64,000 nt of DNA. Origin: Archivesica marissinica. Its lineage: Eukaryota > Mollusca > Bivalvia > Venerida > Vesicomyidae. Below are positions 61,975-64,000 of the stretch, one piece after another. The translations under genes and the position numbers were made by a program. Every line of letters begins with the position of its first letter. Positions within the stretch are counted from its first letter, which is position 1. The DNA lies in assembly GCA_014843695.1 (NCBI GenBank), contig CM026394.1, positions 34,114,164 through 34,178,163 of the forward strand, in the 5' to 3' direction. Under the pieces are notes generated by a model that saw nothing but the letters and a program-made list of their open reading frames with translations, was not told the DNA's origin and made no database searches.

Positions 61975-62756
61975 ACAGAAAATAAATACAATGTATGTTT
62001 AAACTAATTTAAAGTACACCAAATGTCACACTAGTATACAATCGCACCATAGTTATTAATTATACATTTAATAATTATGTCTACAATAGTTACATTCGTG
62101 TAACTGGAGACATAGCAAACGAAACATCTGATATAAACATAAAACAAAGCGTAGTTGAAACAGAAAACAGAAAACTGTCAAATAAATCACGTACTTGTTT
62201 CAAAGGCAGATAATTACTATCATTTTTTAGAACATTTACTTCAAAAGTAGAACTATTAGAGTTCATTATAACAGAACAATAATATTTAGAAGTTGATCTA
62301 CATGTAGAAATAAAGACCCTGGAGGATTCAGTGGGAAAAGGTAGCCATAGTGTTTACTGAATGGATATATATGATCAAAGTAAATATTTACTCGTGAGTA
62401 GGAGCGCTATTAATTAATGGCTAATTAAAGTCTATTGATTCATTAATTAGTGACGAATATTTAAGTTTGCTTTCCTACAGTTAATTACTTCCAATCGTGG
62501 AAACAATCGAATAATTAACGACATGATCAACGGACGTTGACAAATAAAATCAATTTCTAATAAAAAAATTCCTGTATGTACTTTTTGAAACCGTAAGGAA
62601 TTAATTTACGAGCATTGGATAAAATAATTTCATTGGAGTAGCATTCATTTCTTGTCCTCGACAGATATTGAAGATGAAAGTAACAGAATAAAGTGACGTT
62701 TCACTGTCTACCAGCGTTGGAAGAACGTCTGCACAGAAGACTTGCTTAACGACGTC
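61975..62756. other. 5' flank of gene 3, duplicate of 56930-57500
   Basis: No gene. It shares its order of motifs with the flank of the decayed receptor at 57504, so the duplication unit included at least about 0.6 kb upstream. Confidence 0.7.
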
Positions 62757-64000
62757 ATGTATTGCTTGAAATGGATATTATCAGTTGGGATGCTTGCAGC
62801 AGTCGGTAACTGTCAATCGTACGAGAACGTGACAAACTTACGGACTTCCCTACTGACAGCGTACAACTCGGACGTGCTTCCATTGAACGATCATTCGGAC
62901 GTGTTAAATATTAATCTGACCATGTCCGTGTTTTCAATGGCGGAAGTGGATCCCTTGCTGGGAGCAGTAACAATGGCCATCATGTTTGTCTGCGAATGGT
63001 ACGATGAAAGACTAACGTGGACCCCGGGCGACCACGGAGGAATCTCCAAATTGTCTATTCAAAGTAAAGAACTATGGACCCCACCATTGACAGTTGGAAA
63101 CCCTGTTAAGTTTATAAAGTTAGATAAATCTTGGATACAAGTGCCAGTTCATTCTGACGGAAAAACTGTATATAGTATTGGAGAATTAATTGAATTCTCA
63201 TGCACTTTCTACATGAAATATTGGCCATTCGATAAACAGTTGTGTACATTAAGCATAGTCACTTACGGTTATCCGATGAACATGGTTACTTTATCCGTAC
63301 CGGGTACCGTCGCTAATACAGCGTTTTACACCAAGAACGGCGAATGGACATTAGAGAAGGACTCAATCGGGTACAGAATAGACAACAGCGTTGGTATGAC
63401 ACAGGTGATCTATAGCTTCAAAATAGCGAGACAACCATCATTTTATATGTTGACAGTAATTATGCCAATCAACGGTATTGGAGCGTTGTCTTGCTTGGTA
63501 TTTCTTCTACCCAGCGAGTCCGGTGAACGTGTCAGCTATTCAATAACGATCATGCTGTCGTTGGCCGTATTCCTTACAGTGACTGCCGAGGATCTTCCGA
63601 AGACATCTGAACCGATTCCAATCATCTGTGTGTATATTCTATTTAGCATGGTGGTCTGCATTGCTGGTATTGTCTTAGTAATTCTGAACTTAGCTCTGTA
63701 TCACCGGAGCGAAGCCGTCCCTATATCATCGTGGCATAAGTCGCTTGTTGCACTGTCACGGTGCCGGGGTAGCAACAACAGAATACGTGGTAAACGGAAA
63801 GAAAGTCAGAGCGATGCAATACCACAGAGGAGGTCAAAGAACATGGTAAAAAGCGTTAAAATATTCGTGTCTCCACAAGAAATGATTTGCGAGGATTCTA
63901 GCAGTACAGTAGATGCAGAGGGTGTTATTATTTGGAAAGATGTCAGTGAAGCTATAGACAAGAGTTTATTCTACATGATGATTGTTGTGACGTATATCCC
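62757..64000 (+). CDS. nAChR-like Cys-loop receptor subunit, gene 3 (cut by window end)
   Basis: 414 codons are open to the window end, which falls inside M4 (FYMMIVVTYIP). The signal peptide YCLKWILSVGMLAAVGNC is almost that of gene 1. Cys-loop CTFYMKYWPFDKQLC; the same M2 pore residues (Glu -1', Leu 9', Glu 20'). It differs from genes 1 and 2 mainly in the segment KSWIQVPVHSDGKTVYSIGE (loop E side) and in the intracellular loop. There is no vicinal Cys pair. Intronless as far as seen. Confidence 0.92.
   Translation, partial: MYCLKWILSVGMLAAVGNCQSYENVTNLRTSLLTAYNSDVLPLNDHSDVLNINLTMSVFSMAEVDPLLGAVTMAIMFVCEWYDERLTWTPGDHGGISKLSIQSKELWTPPLTVGNPVKFIKLDKSWIQVPVHSDGKTVYSIGELIEFSCTFYMKYWPFDKQLCTLSIVTYGYPMNMVTLSVPGTVANTAFYTKNGEWTLEKDSIGYRIDNSVGMTQVIYSFKIARQPSFYMLTVIMPINGIGALSCLVFLLPSESGERVSYSITIMLSLAVFLTVTAEDLPKTSEPIPIICVYILFSMVVCIAGIVLVILNLALYHRSEAVPISSWHKSLVALSRCRGSNNRIRGKRKESQSDAIPQRRSKNMVKSVKIFVSPQEMICEDSSSTVDAEGVIIWKDVSEAIDKSLFYMMIVVTYI

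Overview
This is metazoan nuclear DNA, AT-rich and repeat-dense, most likely from a mollusc and plausibly a bivalve. The evidence is a multi-exon gene with consensus GT-AG introns, an intronless tandem cluster of Cys-loop (nAChR-type) receptors of the kind expanded in molluscs, several tRNA-derived SINE families (one with a V-SINE-like body), MITEs, and an L1/Tx1-like LINE. The species cannot be named from the sequence.

Layout. Positions 2-1421 (+): a left-truncated, twice-frameshifted gene of an invertebrate multicopy family with FEN1/XPG-like motifs and a Cys-rich C terminus. 3700-38367 (-): one secreted or membrane-anchored CEMIP/CEMIP2(TMEM2)-like protein. I reconstructed it as 19 exons, 3081 coding bases and 1026 residues; all 18 splice phases join correctly. 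It carries G8, GG (ILEI/PANDER-type) and right-handed beta-helix regions of the cell-surface hyaluronidase family. Its introns hold nearly all the other material up to 38 kb: eight minisatellites (the largest about 3.4 kb), MITEs, a nested mariner-like element, LINE scraps and dozens of SINEs. 38.4-46 kb: repeats only, including a 15 x 69-bp array made from a SINE tRNA-like head. 46052-47374, 58649-59947 and 62757-64000 (+): three intronless nAChR-like receptor genes, the last cut by the window edge, with decayed receptor fragments between them. 47.7-48.9 kb: a SINE whose body is expanded into about 33 tandem 31-mers. 49.8-54.9 kb: a dead LINE. 55.1-56.1 kb: a TTAA-flanked transposon carrying a 15 x 30-bp array.

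The two gene systems are functionally unrelated. The most striking theme is the repeat biology. Tandem arrays arise inside identifiable mobile elements, SINE families with different tRNA heads share one 3' tail, SINEs have landed repeatedly at the same site, and transposon ends sit within a few bases of splice donors.

SINE families are labelled A-E and V here for convenience only; these are not published names.
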